From Fodinicurvata fenggangensis DSM 21160 (GTDB taxonomy: Bacteria > Pseudomonadota > Alphaproteobacteria > Kiloniellales > DSM-21159), in the NCBI RefSeq assembly GCF_000686045.1, contig NZ_JMLV01000003.1, forward strand, positions 248,001 to 312,000: 64,000 nucleotides of DNA. Reading direction: 5' to 3'. The position numbers and the translations under genes were made by a program. This document shows, piece by piece, positions 27,608 through 36,599 of the stretch. Positions within the stretch are counted from its first letter, which is position 1. Every line of letters starts with the position of its first letter. Under the pieces are notes generated by a model that saw nothing but the letters and a program-made list of their open reading frames with translations, searched no databases and was not told where the DNA came from.

Positions 27608-28441
27608 TCAGGGCACATCGACGTAGGGCGGTGCGGTCCAGCCCTTTGGTGAGTAGGTGAAGACTTCATGCCCGTCCGAGGTCACGCCCAGGGAATGCTC
27701 GAACTGGGCGGAGAGGGAACGATCGCGGGTTACGGCGGTCCAGCCGTCCTCCAGGATCTTCACGTCATAGCGCCCGGTGTTCACCATAGGCTCGATCGTG
27801 AAGAACATGCCTTCCTGCAGTTCGACTCCCGTTCCGGGCTGGCCATAGTGCAGGACACTGGGGGCCTCGTGGAAGACCGTCCCAAGGCCGTGGCCACAGA
27901 AATCCCGCACCACGGAATAGCGGTGCTCTTCCACATAACTCTGGATGGCGTGTCCGATGTCGCCCAATGTGGCACCTGGCTTCACGGCCTTGATACCGCG
28001 CATCATGGCTTCGTAGGTAACTTCGACCAGCTTGCGGGCCTTGACCGGAACCTTGTCGCCGATCAGGAACATGCGGCTGGTGTCGCCGTGCCAGCTGTCC
28101 AGGATGACGGTGACATCGATGTTCATGATGTCGCCATCGCGCAGTTTGCGCTCTTCCGACGGGATACCATGGCATACGACGTGATTGATCGAAGTGCAGA
28201 CCGATTTCGGAAATCCCTTGTAATTAAGCGGGGCAGGCGTCGCACCGTGTTCCACGATGAAATCGTGGCAGAGGCGATCCAGCTCACCTGTGGTGACTCC
28301 GGGTTTTACATAGGGCGTTATGTAGTCGAGGGTTTCGGCGGCCAGTTTGCCGGCACGACGCATACCCTCGAAATCTTCGGCCGGATGAATGGTGATCCGT
28401 CGTTGCTCGCGTTGAGCAAGCATTGAGTCGTCCTGCTGCAT
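27608..28441 (-). CDS. map: Methionine aminopeptidase, type I
   Basis: Map removes the initiator methionine from nascent proteins. The 277-residue protein has the type I pattern of metal ligands: HGI, NIDVTVILDSWHGDTSRMF, CGHGLGTVFHE and FTIEPM. The frame starts at 28441, but the inner ATG at 28423 (MLAQREQ) has an AGGA ribosome binding site at good spacing and gives the more usual N-terminus. Followed by radC after 17 bp. No operon with secY or infA is seen. Confidence 0.96.
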   Translation of the reverse strand: MQQDDSMLAQREQRRITIHPAEDFEGMRRAGKLAAETLDYITPYVKPGVTTGELDRLCHDFIVEHGATPAPLNYKGFPKSVCTSINHVVCHGIPSEERKLRDGDIMNIDVTVILDSWHGDTSRMFLIGDKVPVKARKLVEVTYEAMMRGIKAVKPGATLGDIGHAIQSYVEEHRYSVVRDFCGHGLGTVFHEAPSVLHYGQPGTGVELQEGMFFTIEPMVNTGRYDVKILEDGWTAVTRDRSLSAQFEHSLGVTSDGHEVFTYSPKGWTAPPYVDVP

Positions 28442-28565
28442 TGCTTCCTGAATCCGGTTGGCGCCGAGTGGCTTCGGCAGTCACGGGTGATTCCGCAGTC
28501 CATCTAACTTTGCGCCTTTTGGGGCGTAGTTCAAGTTCAGCCTAGCTTCATCGAACGACGGACCG

Positions 28566-29279
28566 TCAGCCAAACGAAGGTGAAAGCGGCAAAGGCTGCC
28601 GTATGGTGATTTGCTTTGTCGTGATTTCACAATCATAGCAAAGGATCTCGACCCCTGCATTGATGGCGTCCCGGAAGGTGTTCGCATAGACAGGGTCAAT
28701 ATCAGCGGCCGGACAGAAGCTCGTACAGTCCATGCGCTGTACAACGAACAGCATCACGGCGCGGTGCCCATTCTTTACCATCTGCATAAGCTCCTGCAGG
28801 TGGCGGCTACCCCGAGCAGTCACGGAATCCGGAAACTCGGCAAGCCCAGCCGTACGCATCAAATGCACATTCTTGACCTCAAGATAGCAGTCGGGAAGGT
28901 GCTCACCTTGCAACAGGAAATCCACACGGCTCTTTTCTCCATAACGCACCTCACGGCGAATTCCGTCATAGGCTGAGAGCTCAGGAATAAGACCTTCTTC
29001 AAGGGCTTCCGTCACCAGTCGGTTGGGCAGGTTCGTATTGATCCCAACCAGGTCTCCATCGGCTTTCGAGATTTCCCAGGTATAGGGGTGTTTCCGCTTT
29101 CCGGTGTCGTTCCAGGAGAGCCAAACTGGAGATTCGGGTTTATCCAGTCCCATCATCGATCCCGGGTTCGGGCAGTGAACGACGGTTGCTTCATCCTGAC
29201 CTTCCAGAACAACGTCGGCCAGGAAGCGTTTGTAGCGACGGAGCAAGTGGGCTTTATGCAAAGGTGCGGAGAACTTCAT
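28566..29279 (-). CDS. sfsA: SfsA family DNA/RNA-binding protein
   Basis: SfsA was named for sugar-fermentation stimulation and is a nucleic-acid-binding protein with an OB fold and a PD-(D/E)xK-like domain. The N-terminal RYKRFLADV and central NPGSMMGLDKPESPVWLS followed by KNVHLMRTAGLAEFPDSVTARGSRHLQEL are characteristic. The 237-residue length is typical. It is upstream of map on the same strand, separated by 124 bp, and divergent from the lipoprotein gene. Confidence 0.95.
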   Translation of the reverse strand: MKFSAPLHKAHLLRRYKRFLADVVLEGQDEATVVHCPNPGSMMGLDKPESPVWLSWNDTGKRKHPYTWEISKADGDLVGINTNLPNRLVTEALEEGLIPELSAYDGIRREVRYGEKSRVDFLLQGEHLPDCYLEVKNVHLMRTAGLAEFPDSVTARGSRHLQELMQMVKNGHRAVMLFVVQRMDCTSFCPAADIDPVYANTFRDAINAGVEILCYDCEITTKQITIRQPLPLSPSFG

Positions 29280-29374
29280 GACCAGTATTGCCTATAAGAA
29301 GTGGGGGTGAAATTTTTACCGGAGCGGTCCTCTTGAGCTTGCACTTTTAGGATGTTCAGCACAGTCTTGCACTC

Positions 29375-29827
29375 ATGAAGAACACGCGCTTTCCATATGC
29401 TTTTCCTGCCCTGCGCGCGGCCGCCGTCTCGGCAGGGATTCTCGTTCTGCTTGGCGCCTGTGCACAACAGCAGTCCACTGGAGGAAACGAACAGGAGGCT
29501 CCGGCGGCCTCTGGGACGACAACCTCGCACCCGGACAATCGCTCTCCATTGTTGATGGGCGATGGCGTGTCCGACAGATGGCGCGAGCAAGGTGAAGATG
29601 TCTCCGAGCAGGATGCGTTGGAGAGTTGCAACGCCTATGCCAGCGCCGTTGTGGCCCGCGATCGTCGCATCGACAGCGATCGGAATGCTGGTCTTGATAC
29701 AGGCGGCCCTCTGTCCGGTTCCTCAAGGCTGAGCGAAAGCATGCGGATTGAGGGCGAGAAGAACGCCTACGAGCAGCAATTCTCGAGTTGCATGGAAAGC
29801 CGGGGTTACGGGGACGCTAGTGAGTGA
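29375..29827 (+). CDS. Putative lipoprotein
   Basis: This 150-residue protein has a lipoprotein signal peptide with the lipobox LLGAC at residues 25-29, and Cys29 is the probable acylated residue. The mature part is polar with no recognisable domain. Its gene overlaps the next by 8 bp and may be translationally coupled to it. The signal is clear, the function unknown. Confidence 0.75.
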   Translation: MKNTRFPYAFPALRAAAVSAGILVLLGACAQQQSTGGNEQEAPAASGTTTSHPDNRSPLLMGDGVSDRWREQGEDVSEQDALESCNAYASAVVARDRRIDSDRNAGLDTGGPLSGSSRLSESMRIEGEKNAYEQQFSSCMESRGYGDASE

Positions 29828-30575
29828 AGACAACAGGGTGGTTACGGCCTGCCTGATCATCATCGGCAACGAGATTCTCTCGGGTCGTACCCAGGATGCC
29901 AACCTTTCCTTTCTCGGACGCCGCTTGAACGAAGAGGGCGTGCGTTTGGCAGAAGTGCGTGTGCTGCCGGACTCCCTGGAGATTCTGCCGCCTGCCATTC
30001 GTGAGGTGAGTGGCAAGTTCGACTATGTTTTCACGACAGGCGGGATCGGCCCCACACACGACGATATAACGGTGGATTGTGTGGCGGCCGCTTTCGCGGT
30101 GCCTGTGATCGAGCATCCAGAAGCGCGCGGGATTCTTGAGGACTATTACGGGAGCAGCCTGACAGATTCACGCCTGCGCATGGCGCGGACCCCCGAAGGT
30201 GCCAGCCTGGTGCCCAATCCCGTCAGTGGCGCCCCGGGGATCCGGAAGAACAATGTCTACATCTTTGCCGGCGTTCCAAAGATCATGCAGGCCCAGTTCG
30301 ATGCCATCGCGCATGAATTGAATGGCGGTGCGCCGCTGCTTTCCGAAAGCATTGCGGCATCTCTTCCAGAATCGGTTGTGGCCAGCGGGTTGGCAGAGAT
30401 ACAGGAACATTTCACCGAGGTTGAGATTGGCAGCTATCCCTTCCAGAAGGGGGGACGGTTTGGCACCACACTCGTTGTCCGCTCGGCCGATCCTGACGCC
30501 CTGAAGGCAGCCAGCGAAGCCATCATGGCCTTGGTGGTATCTCTGGGAGGCGAGCGCGATAGCAGCGTGGCCTGA
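29820..30575 (+). CDS. MoaB/CinA-type molybdopterin-binding domain protein
   Basis: The 251-residue protein has the MoCF-binding/CinA N-terminal fold: TACLIIIGNEILSGRTQDANLSFL near residue 10, FTTGGIGPTHDDITVDCVA near residue 70, and FAGVPKIMQ near residue 148. The GTG at 29820 (GTG AGT GAA) overlaps the lipoprotein stop and is preferred over the in-frame ATG at 29748, which would add a tail within the neighbouring gene. Family members include CinA N-terminal domains without the C-terminal deamidase. The substrate is unknown. Confidence 0.85.
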   Translation: MSEDNRVVTACLIIIGNEILSGRTQDANLSFLGRRLNEEGVRLAEVRVLPDSLEILPPAIREVSGKFDYVFTTGGIGPTHDDITVDCVAAAFAVPVIEHPEARGILEDYYGSSLTDSRLRMARTPEGASLVPNPVSGAPGIRKNNVYIFAGVPKIMQAQFDAIAHELNGGAPLLSESIAASLPESVVASGLAEIQEHFTEVEIGSYPFQKGGRFGTTLVVRSADPDALKAASEAIMALVVSLGGERDSSVA

Positions 30576-30581
30576 AGCGCT

Positions 30582-31823
30582 TCAGCGCAGTCTGGCCCGC
30601 GGCAGGCCATCCACATAGTGCCCCTGGAAAAGCTGGATTCCGAATTTCTGTCCGAAGCGGATCACTTTCTCATCCTGGCAGCGGTGCAGGATGGTGTGAT
30701 CCGGCCCATTGCGCTGGACCAGGCTTTGCAGCTCACGAGCCACGGAATTGTTGAAGCGCGACGGCCAGGAATCATCCCAGACCAGCTTTACGTAATCGAC
30801 TTTCAAGTGATCGCGGTCGATACGGGAGAATCCGTCCAGGCCAATTCCATCCAGGCAGAGTCGATAGCCTTGCTGCAGAGCGAAGTCGCGTGCAAAGGCG
30901 AAGTTCTTCAGGTCGCTGAAGACGTCGTCGTATTGCAGCTCCAGCATCAACCGCCCGCGCAGGCCGATGGGCATTTCCTGGTCGAACTTCAGGAATTTCT
31001 GCGAAAGCAAGGTCGCAACATTGATGTTGATGGAGACCATTTCATCACTGGAGCGCGAAGCCTCGTGGCGCAGGACCACCAGCATGCGTAGGTCAAGGAT
31101 CTGGGTGAGGTACTTGAACAGGGCACGGTTATCCAGAAGGTCTGTACCGGGCAGCAGGTTGCGTTCAACCTCTCGGATCGAGGTAAAATACTCCGTGAAG
31201 AGTCTTTGCGTCTTGAGGTCGTCTGTCAGGCGGCAAGCCGATTGCTGGCGTACAAGGTCGGTGATGTCCGCATTTTCCAGCAGGCGCTCCAGTTCCGCCA
31301 GGCCCTTGCTGTCCAGCGGACGACGGTCATCAAACCCGTTGTCGTCTGCATCCCTCTCGCCCGCATGTGCTCTCTGCTCCCGGACAGCCAGGTTACGCAC
31401 GTGACTGAGAAACACGTCGTATTTGAGATCCAGGCTGAAGCGCAGCAGGATGTGTTCGCGGCGCAGGGTGTCGAGGGAAACGTCATGCTCTTCCAGCAAA
31501 CTGGCCAGTTTGCCTTCGGCAGCCTCCAGCGCCTTGATCTGGCGTGAGATGCCGATAAAGACCAGGTCCTGATTGTGTAGGTGGTAAAAGTCACCTTCCA
31601 ACGCGTTGAGAGAGGTTTCGAAGACCTGGGAAACAATCCGAGCCTGGTGTTGATTGAAACCCTTGTCGGCAAGCTTCGAGATGCGCAGATGGACGGCCAT
31701 TCGTCCCATGCAGCGCCCCTTCAGGCGCTCGACCTGAGCCAGAAGCGCTGATGCCTTGTGACGGCGCACAGTCTCACTGCTGCCCGTCTTCGCTCCCTTC
31801 ATTTGTGCTGTCGAAGACACCAC
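30582..31823 (-). CDS. Degenerate EAL-domain protein
   Basis: The C-terminal half (about residues 190-413) resembles an EAL cyclic-di-GMP phosphodiesterase domain, with SININVATL, YVKLVWDD and GIQLFQGHYVDGLP at the positions of NLS, KID and QGYYFAKP. The catalytic residues are largely replaced. The DDFGTG loop is DGIGLDG, and no EAL signature is found. The N-terminal half has no named domain. At 413 residues it is probably an inactive c-di-GMP sensor or scaffold. The gene runs toward the CinA-type gene, 7 bp away. Confidence 0.75.
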   Translation of the reverse strand: MVSSTAQMKGAKTGSSETVRRHKASALLAQVERLKGRCMGRMAVHLRISKLADKGFNQHQARIVSQVFETSLNALEGDFYHLHNQDLVFIGISRQIKALEAAEGKLASLLEEHDVSLDTLRREHILLRFSLDLKYDVFLSHVRNLAVREQRAHAGERDADDNGFDDRRPLDSKGLAELERLLENADITDLVRQQSACRLTDDLKTQRLFTEYFTSIREVERNLLPGTDLLDNRALFKYLTQILDLRMLVVLRHEASRSSDEMVSININVATLLSQKFLKFDQEMPIGLRGRLMLELQYDDVFSDLKNFAFARDFALQQGYRLCLDGIGLDGFSRIDRDHLKVDYVKLVWDDSWPSRFNNSVARELQSLVQRNGPDHTILHRCQDEKVIRFGQKFGIQLFQGHYVDGLPRARLR

Positions 31824-31991
31824 GTTTCTTTCACCCGTTACCAGAAGCGGGCCGTTATCTGGCCACGCCTGTTTCCATTGCCTTTTGCCCCTTGGTCAAC
31901 CGTCTCTTGTCCGGGGACAAGCTCGATTGTGCCCAACAGCCTAGCGGAGAAAAGGTGAAGAATGTCTTACGTCGCCAAATGGAGAATCAAA

Positions 31992-32077
31992 TGGTGCGGA
32001 CGGCGGGACTCGAACCCGCACGGGCTATGCCCTCAGGATTTTAAGTCCTGTGTGTCTACCTGTTCCACCACGTCCGC
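31992..32077 (-). tRNA. tRNA-Leu (anticodon UAA), island insertion site
   Basis: The minus strand reads a complete class II tRNA. The acceptor arms GCGGACG and CGTCCGC pair, and a long variable arm follows the anticodon stem. The anticodon loop CTTAAAA gives UAA, and the T-arm contains TTCGAGT. A CCA tail is encoded at 31992-31994. The 5' half (32037-32077) is the island-supplied copy. It differs from the stranded copy at 50258-50298 by one base in the D-loop, where the island copy reads A and the remnant T. Folding and closeness to other bacterial tRNA-Leu make this certain. Confidence 0.95.
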
Positions 32078-33250
32078 AGGTTTTGTCAGGTGGTTGATAT
32101 ACCTGTGTTTTTCCTCAGTGTCGGCATGTGTAGCAGCCGGAGTCCGCAAGTCAATACCCCTGATTCCCCCACCAGATTCCCCCGCAACTACGGAACTGAG
32201 GACCTCATGTCCTGTGTGCCTGATGGCGTTCAGGAGGCTCTGGTCGCTGACGTGAGCATAACGCTGGGTGGTCACGATGGTCGAGTGCCCCAGGAGCTGC
32301 TTGATGATCATGAGGTTCTCACCTTGCTCCACGAGCCTTGTGGCCCTGGTGTGACGCATGGCGTGGACCACAAAGCCCTCGTCGTTCTGGAGCCCCATCT
32401 CTCTTTTCGCCTTGTTCCAGAAGTGTCGGATGCGTTCGATGTGAAGGTTCCCGAAGAGCCCGGTGTCCATACGAGACTGGAGGACCTCAAGGGCCCTGTC
32501 GGTCAAAGGGATCGACCGGGGCTTGTTTGTCTTGGTCTTCCAGAGATGGACCCATACGCCCTGGATGTCCTGAGTTTCAATACCACGTATCTCGCTCTTC
32601 CGCATCCCAGTGTCCAGCGCGACCCTGCAGAAGTCAGCGACGTCGTGGGCCCCGTAGCTCTCCAGGAGGTCGAGGAGCTGGTCCTCCTCATCATGGGTCA
32701 GCCAGCGGATGCGGTGGGTCTCTTCGTCCTGCCACTCGATAGTCGGGAGCTCACTGAGGTACCTGCGCTGCTTGCACCACTTCAGGAGCTTGTTCAGGGC
32801 CGACAGGTGCCGGTTGACCGTGGCGTCTGAGCGAGAGCCGTTCTTGCCACTGCTGGCGAGCTTGGGGATCAAGTCGTCGATGTCCTCGGTCTTGATCTCG
32901 TCGATGCGCTTGTCCATCCCGATGTGCTTCAGGCACTCGCGGACCTGGGTGGGCCCAGCGATCTCTAGGGACTTGCCACCCCACATTTGATCCTGAGCCT
33001 TCTTCAGTGCCTCCAGGATGGTCTCAGGAGCCGCCGTGGGCTTCTTGGAAGGTGCATGTGCCTCCGGGATCACTTGCGAGTCCTGAGTCAACTGTGGGCC
33101 ATCCAGGAGCATCTGCTTGAGTTCTGCTTCCTTGGCCTTGGCGTCGGGCAGGGATGCACAGCGAGCTCGGAGGCGTTGGCCCTCTCGTTGGACTTCGACC
33201 CGGAACTGTCCGGTGAGCTTCCCGTGTTTCTTGTCAGCGTAGATGGCCAT
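32033..33250 (-). CDS. int: Tyrosine integrase of the tRNA-Leu island, C-terminus encoded by the tRNA gene
   Basis: This 405-residue tyrosine recombinase carries the catalytic residues R217 (DTGMRKSE), H296-R299 (HAMRHTRAT), H322 (LLGHS) and nucleophile Y331 (QRYAHV). The SAM-like N-terminal core-binding domain precedes it (residues 85-165). The last 14 codons and the stop lie inside the tRNA-Leu gene, ending VDTQDLKS. This shows that the site and the integrase have evolved together. The upstream region 33312-33414 carries a leader shared with another island gene. It is expected to excise and integrate the island at the anticodon side of the tRNA. Confidence 0.93.
   Translation of the reverse strand: MAIYADKKHGKLTGQFRVEVQREGQRLRARCASLPDAKAKEAELKQMLLDGPQLTQDSQVIPEAHAPSKKPTAAPETILEALKKAQDQMWGGKSLEIAGPTQVRECLKHIGMDKRIDEIKTEDIDDLIPKLASSGKNGSRSDATVNRHLSALNKLLKWCKQRRYLSELPTIEWQDEETHRIRWLTHDEEDQLLDLLESYGAHDVADFCRVALDTGMRKSEIRGIETQDIQGVWVHLWKTKTNKPRSIPLTDRALEVLQSRMDTGLFGNLHIERIRHFWNKAKREMGLQNDEGFVVHAMRHTRATRLVEQGENLMIIKQLLGHSTIVTTQRYAHVSDQSLLNAIRHTGHEVLSSVVAGESGGGIRGIDLRTPAATHADTEEKHRYINHLTKPADVVEQVDTQDLKS
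32037..32079. repeat. attL: 43-bp direct repeat in tRNA-Leu
   Basis: The 43-bp stretch runs from the anticodon-stem side (GATTTTAAGTCCTG) through the tRNA 5' end to CCGCAG. It matches 50258-50300 at 42 of 43 positions; the mismatch is T at 32061 against A at 50282 on the plus strand. It marks the left end of the island. Confidence 0.92.
32096..32124 (-). promoter_or_regulatory. Replacement promoter for tRNA-Leu inside the integrase gene
   Basis: On the minus strand CCGACA (32119-32124) and TATATC (32096-32101), separated by exactly 17 bp, match the -35 and -10 hexamers at four of six positions each. They point at the tRNA-Leu 5' end at 32077. This promoter would lie in the coding sequence of the integrase, in the island, and would keep the tRNA gene expressed after integration. 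It is a prediction from spacing and similarity. Confidence 0.5.
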
Positions 33251-33311
33251 GGTCTGGTTCTCTTTATATCAGGCAGATCAGGTGCAGAGGTGATGCCCAT
33301 CCCTGGGGCAC

Positions 33312-33414
33312 TTGGTCACCAACGGCCTTAGGGTATTGCGTAGGTACATTTTAACTTGTGTTGACACCGTAAAATATACGGTTTGATTGAATCACGTGTT
33401 GGCCAGCTTGTGAA
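33312..33414 (-). repeat. Copy 1 of a shared promoter/leader segment, upstream of the integrase
   Basis: This segment is related to 46585-46686 in the same orientation. It shares TTGGTCACCAACGGCC (16 of 16) and, on the plus strand, ATACGGTTTGATTGAATCAC with one mismatch, with weaker identity between. On the minus strand it lies in front of the integrase. It also includes a CCGTA-AAATA-TACGG inverted repeat at 33368-33382. It probably contains the promoter and leader of the integrase gene. Confidence 0.7.
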
Positions 33415-33419
33415 TCTTT

Positions 33420-36400
33420 TTATGACTGAACCGATGCGTAGATGCTCTCCCCGCCGCCGGAGTAGGCACTGAAGATGTGGTTGAAGGCGGCGTTGCACTT
33501 GGTCTCGTAGATGTCCTCGTCGTAGGCCTCTGGTAGCCCCTGGTCGAGGACGACTTCAATGGCCTGTTTGACGGCACCCCGGGCCTGCGGCTTGTTGTGC
33601 CAATCGAGGACCAGCTTTTCAGCCTTGAGTGTCTCCAGGAGGGACTTGCAGGTCTTCTTGACCTCCGCTCGTTCCTTCTCGGTCAACTCTGGTTCCGGTT
33701 TAGTGAGGATGTCGAAGAGGGCAAGTTCCTCTTCTGTGAGGCCCTCACGAATGCCCCGCTGTTCTTCTTCACTCAGGTCCTGTGTGAGGTTGATCAGCTC
33801 CTCGAAAAACTCCTCGATGTTTAGGCTGGCGGAATTATACTTCTCGATCAGCCGTTCGAAGCGCTCCAGGAAGTCTGACCGGGTTGGGTTCAGTTTCGCC
33901 ATCTCAACCATCTTCTGGTTCAGGAGGGACCGAAGCTTTTCTGCCTCTGTCCGTTTGCGACCCTGGGCGAACTTTTCCTTCAGCTTTTCGAAGTCGATCT
34001 GGCTGAGGTCGAACAACTTCTCGTCCGGGGTCTCATGGATGAGATAGGGGACTGGAGCCACCGATCGGTCCAGGAGGTCCTCCACCTGCTCCATAACGTG
34101 CGAAATGTCCACCGGAGGTGCTAGTGACTTCATTTTCTGGGCGAGGACCGAGATCAGGACAGCATCAGCTGTGATCTCTGATGCCACTGGGTCTGGCAGG
34201 ATGGCCTTGTAAACTCGAGATACCGACGCTGCCATACTGAAGTAGGACCTTTTGGTCTCCTCAGAGCCGAGCAGTTTCTCCACGGCATCATCCAATAAAG
34301 CGATCTTCTGGAACCCCTCAGCCTCTTTGATCTTCTCAGGCTCGATACCGTGTTTGGTGAGGAAGGTGAGCGTCTGGGCCACAAGGTGCTTCAGGTACTC
34401 GACCAGTTCGCTCTTGTCCTTGATGGGCTGACCACCGTCGTCCTCTCCAATGGTCCCGCCGTAGATGGCCAAAGCCTTCTGGAGCTTCCCGAAGACACCG
34501 ACGTAATCCACGATCAGACCCGCAGCCTTGCCCGCGTCTCTGCGGTTCGCCCTGGCAATGGTCTGCATAAGGGTGTGATTCTTCATCGGCTTATCGAGGT
34601 AGATGGTCGAGCATGAGGGGACGTCGAAGCCGGTGGTCCACATGGCACACACGAAGACGAGGCGAAGCGGATCGTTTGGGTCCTTGAACTTCTCGTCCAG
34701 TTCCTCCTCGATCATACGTTTGCGATGGGGCCTGATATTGAGGCCTTTCTTCGCCAGCTCGGTTTCCTCGTTCTGCGCCTGGGAGACGACAACGGCCATG
34801 TCGGCCTCTTCCATGCGCTTGATGGTCGCCTCTAGCGCCTCACGGTCTTCATCGGATGCTGAGGTCAGTTCTCCTTTCAGCTTTGTGAGGTGAGCTTGCC
34901 AGTAGTTCTGGACTTTGTCGTACATCCGAACGGCAGTGGCCTTGTCGATGCAGATCATCATGGCCTTGCCCTGGTGCCCCCGGCCTGTGAAGTGCTGCAC
35001 CAGGTCTTCAGCGATAGCCTCCAGGCGTTCGTCCCTGCTAATCAGATGGTACTCACGGGCAAACACGCGTTGGACCTTGCGTTCCTGATCAGCGTCCAGC
35101 TCGGCTTCCTCTAGAAGCTTGTCCATGTCCTTTGACAGGTCGTCGTTGGTCAACTGAAGTTCGGGTTTACGGTTTTCGTAATACAGGGGAACCGTGGCTC
35201 CATCTTCGATGGATTGGCCGAAGTCGTAGACTGAAATATAACCACCGAAGACATCCCTGGTCTTTTTCTCCTCACCATCGATTAGGGGTGTCCCCGTGAA
35301 GCCGAGAAATGCGGCATGGGGAAGTGCGGAGCGCATGTTAAAGGCCAGGGTGTCGTATTGGGTTCGGTGAGCCTCATCAGTGATAACGATGACGTCCTGG
35401 CGATCAGATAGCTTCGGGTAGGCCTCCCCCTGATTAGTCCCGAATTTGTGGATCAGGGTGAAGACATATCTGTGGTCTTCGGTAAGTAGCTGTTTCAGAT
35501 TCGCCCCACTGGTCGCGTGAGCCTCATCTTCAGTCACAGCGCCTGTCGCGGCAAAAGTCTTGTAGATCTGTTCATCCAGTTCCTCTCGGTCTGTCACGAT
35601 CACAAAGGTCCAGTTGCCGGGAATCGTGCGGAGAGTCTTCTGGGTGAAAAAGACCATGGAGAGGGACTTACCGGATCCCTGGGTATGCCAGAAGACCCCA
35701 AGCTGCCCTGCCTGGTCCTTCGGACGTTGCCTGACGTCACCTAGCTTCGCGATGGCCTTGTTGACCCCCAGGTACTGATGGTTCTTGGCGATCATCTTGA
35801 TTCGCCCGCCCTTGGCCTCCTCGAACAAAGTGAAGTTCTCGACGATGTCCAGCAGGCGTTCAGGTGTTGCAGTACCCCGGATCACAGTTTCGAGGGACAC
35901 CACCCCCGTTTCTCCCTCATCGTTGATGCGCTTCCATTCGGAGAAGTGTTCCCAGGGGGCATAAGTACTCCCCATGACTGTCTGGGAGCCATTGGACAGC
36001 ACCACGAAGCCGTTGTACGCGAAGAGCTGAGGGATGGCGTTGCGGTAGTCGGTGAGGTTCCCGTCGTAGGAGGCCTTCAGCGTGTTGTGGCTGGCCTTCA
36101 GTTCCAGGAAGAGCAAGGGGATACCATTGACGAAGCCGACTAGGTCGCAGCGTCGACTGTAGAGCTCACCGCGTACCCAGAACTGGGAGGCCATGAAGAA
36201 CTCGTTGTTCTCAGGGTTTCGCCAGTCGATCAGGCGTACGGTTTCTGTAGTTGTGCCCCCACGATCATCAGGGACCTCGACTTTTACGCCATCCCTCAGA
36301 AGGATGTAGATTTCCTGATTGGCGTTGACCTGGATAAGCTTCGAGCGGTCTCTTTTGAGTTCCTCCACGGCTTGCTCGATGGCATCGCTCGAAAGGGTGG

Positions 36401-36599
36401 GATTGAGCTTGGCCAGGGCGGTACGGAGCCTAGAAGTGAGGACGACTTCATGGTCGATTCCTCTGCCCTCGCTGGATGCGCCTCCCGACCATTCGCTGTA
36501 GAGGTTCGCCGTCTCCCAGCCCAGCTCATTGAGCAACCCCAGCGCAGCCTGCTCCAGGGCATCCTCAGAGTAGTCATAGGCGGGAGACGGTGGTGTCAT
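33420..36599 (-). CDS. hsdR: Type I restriction enzyme, R subunit
   Basis: HsdR is the translocating and cutting subunit of a type I restriction system. The N-terminal PD-(D/E)xK nuclease shows CDLVGF (D152) and LELKAS (E166, K168). The SF2 translocase follows, with Walker A at about 306-312 (TQGSGKS) and DEAH at 408-411. A C-terminal helical region finishes the 1059-residue protein. It starts with a 4-bp overlap with the hsdS stop. The order M-S-R on the minus strand is one operon. All key residues are present, so it should be active. The next gene downstream is the integrase. Confidence 0.96.
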   Translation of the reverse strand: MTPPSPAYDYSEDALEQAALGLLNELGWETANLYSEWSGGASSEGRGIDHEVVLTSRLRTALAKLNPTLSSDAIEQAVEELKRDRSKLIQVNANQEIYILLRDGVKVEVPDDRGGTTTETVRLIDWRNPENNEFFMASQFWVRGELYSRRCDLVGFVNGIPLLFLELKASHNTLKASYDGNLTDYRNAIPQLFAYNGFVVLSNGSQTVMGSTYAPWEHFSEWKRINDEGETGVVSLETVIRGTATPERLLDIVENFTLFEEAKGGRIKMIAKNHQYLGVNKAIAKLGDVRQRPKDQAGQLGVFWHTQGSGKSLSMVFFTQKTLRTIPGNWTFVIVTDREELDEQIYKTFAATGAVTEDEAHATSGANLKQLLTEDHRYVFTLIHKFGTNQGEAYPKLSDRQDVIVITDEAHRTQYDTLAFNMRSALPHAAFLGFTGTPLIDGEEKKTRDVFGGYISVYDFGQSIEDGATVPLYYENRKPELQLTNDDLSKDMDKLLEEAELDADQERKVQRVFAREYHLISRDERLEAIAEDLVQHFTGRGHQGKAMMICIDKATAVRMYDKVQNYWQAHLTKLKGELTSASDEDREALEATIKRMEEADMAVVVSQAQNEETELAKKGLNIRPHRKRMIEEELDEKFKDPNDPLRLVFVCAMWTTGFDVPSCSTIYLDKPMKNHTLMQTIARANRRDAGKAAGLIVDYVGVFGKLQKALAIYGGTIGEDDGGQPIKDKSELVEYLKHLVAQTLTFLTKHGIEPEKIKEAEGFQKIALLDDAVEKLLGSEETKRSYFSMAASVSRVYKAILPDPVASEITADAVLISVLAQKMKSLAPPVDISHVMEQVEDLLDRSVAPVPYLIHETPDEKLFDLSQIDFEKLKEKFAQGRKRTEAEKLRSLLNQKMVEMAKLNPTRSDFLERFERLIEKYNSASLNIEEFFEELINLTQDLSEEEQRGIREGLTEEELALFDILTKPEPELTEKERAEVKKTCKSLLETLKAEKLVLDWHNKPQARGAVKQAIEVVLDQGLPEAYDEDIYETKCNAAFNHIFSAYSGGGESIYASVQS

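Noticed and set aside
31910-31924. TTGTC-N4-GACAA palindrome before the EAL gene as a LexA box
   Set aside because: It does not follow the direct GAAC-N7-GAAC pattern, so it is not a LexA box.
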